Notes under the pieces: generated by a model
Database searches by the model: none
What the model was told of the DNA's origin: nothing
The model's input: the letters and a program-made list of their open reading frames with translations, nothing else
Origin: Gracilaria domingensis
Taxonomy: Eukaryota > Rhodophyta > Florideophyceae > Gracilariales > Gracilariaceae
Length of the DNA: 64,000 nt
Assembly: GCA_022539475.1 (NCBI GenBank)
Contig: VCMS01000197.1
Span: 23,038-87,037, forward strand
Direction of reading: 5' to 3'
Shown here: piece after piece, positions 63,601 to 64,000 of the stretch
Numbering within the stretch: position 1 is the stretch's first letter
Layout: each line of letters starts with the position of its first letter
Program-made: the position numbers and the translations under genes

Positions 63601-64000
63601 ATATCGGAAGTGGTGAACCACCGGTGGTTGGTAGCAAAGGAGGCGAAAGAGCGAGCGCGAAATGACGCGGGTCAGTGCGAGGGTGAAGGGGTCGCGGCAA
63701 GGCACGCTGTGCTAACAAATGGCAAAGGCGAGCATCCTTAAAGGCTACCTTTGGTAATGTAACATTGGCACCGTCGCACCTTTCTGCTTTGGTACCTTTC
63801 GTACCCACGGTACCGAGGATAGAGCACCGAACAAGCGCCGTCATTTTTCAGAAGGTCTCCGACCTCCAAGAGTCCGAATACTGGGCGTAAACGAGTGTCG
63901 TGTAGGATTGCGGCTACAGTTAGGCCACTGGAAATCTGTTGATCGTCATTCGGACACATTTAGATCCATGGAATTAATTTCAAAAATTCACTTCGTGTCA
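63601..64000. other. Right end of window, no gene resolved
   Basis: Could contain the 5' part of the methyltransferase gene on the minus strand. A plus-strand open frame over 63244-63741 has no ATG and mirrors the methyltransferase, so it is not called. Confidence 0.3.

Noticed and set aside
63244-63741. 165-codon plus-strand frame
   Set aside because: It has no ATG start and lies opposite the methyltransferase relic, whose motifs are convincing on the minus strand.

Overview
This window reads as nuclear DNA of a eukaryote. The best clue to the host is a 0.2-kb mitochondrial cox1 fragment (22476-22680). It uses TGA as tryptophan and carries the [12 protein letters not shown] stretch that I associate with cox1 of florideophyte red algae, so the inferred source is a multicellular red alga (Rhodophyta). 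Gene density is very low. Almost everything recognisable is transposable-element DNA, much of it nested, with a few decayed host genes in between.

Layout: 1-5619 (minus) is a Ty3/Gypsy chromovirus with an integrase deletion and an extra zinc-finger ORF between the primer-binding site and gag. 6.2-10 kb holds a GC-rich block, an intact PIF/Harbinger transposase (7329-8561, plus), a copia RNase H remnant and a broken minus-strand gene with a cysteine-protease-like domain. 10.8-12.4 kb is GC-rich and contains a frameshifted P/U-type cyclin. 13134-13994 is an 861-bp LTR mini-element with a target-site duplication and a small zinc-knuckle-like ORF. 14.5-19 kb contains LTR-like sequence, a hairpin-forming minisatellite and a BED-finger/hAT-like transposase start in an exact 388-bp tandem duplication. 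19-24.3 kb holds a dispersed 1.45-kb noncoding repeat, a Gypsy gag relic, the cox1 insertion and MITE-like repeats. 24.6-37 kb holds a copia gag-protease fragment (plus), a decayed copia pol (minus) interrupted by a MITE, and a second decayed Gypsy (minus).

The centrepiece is at 37-58.1 kb. A copia element (plus) is split at 38379 by a 12,009-bp Ty3/Gypsy element. That element has 981-bp LTRs, 13-bp perfect LTR inverted ends and an AACAT target-site duplication. The same copia is cut near its RNase H end by a second copia lineage (52158-58099, 160-bp LTRs). The 12-kb Gypsy carries gag and pol, a chromodomain in its own ORF separate from integrase, a 131-codon ORF, and a long antisense ORF (about 600 codons, one internal stop) between pol and the 3' LTR. 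The antisense ORF is the strongest candidate here for an undescribed component.

The right end (58.8-64 kb) carries relics of host genes: a coiled-coil protein (minus), a PABPN1-like RRM protein (plus) and a METTL2/6/8-like methyltransferase (minus). Only a few ORFs are intact (Harbinger transposase, the Gypsy pol before its stop, the chromodomain ORF, ORF3, gag of the left Gypsy). All functional calls were made by eye from motifs; no database search was run.
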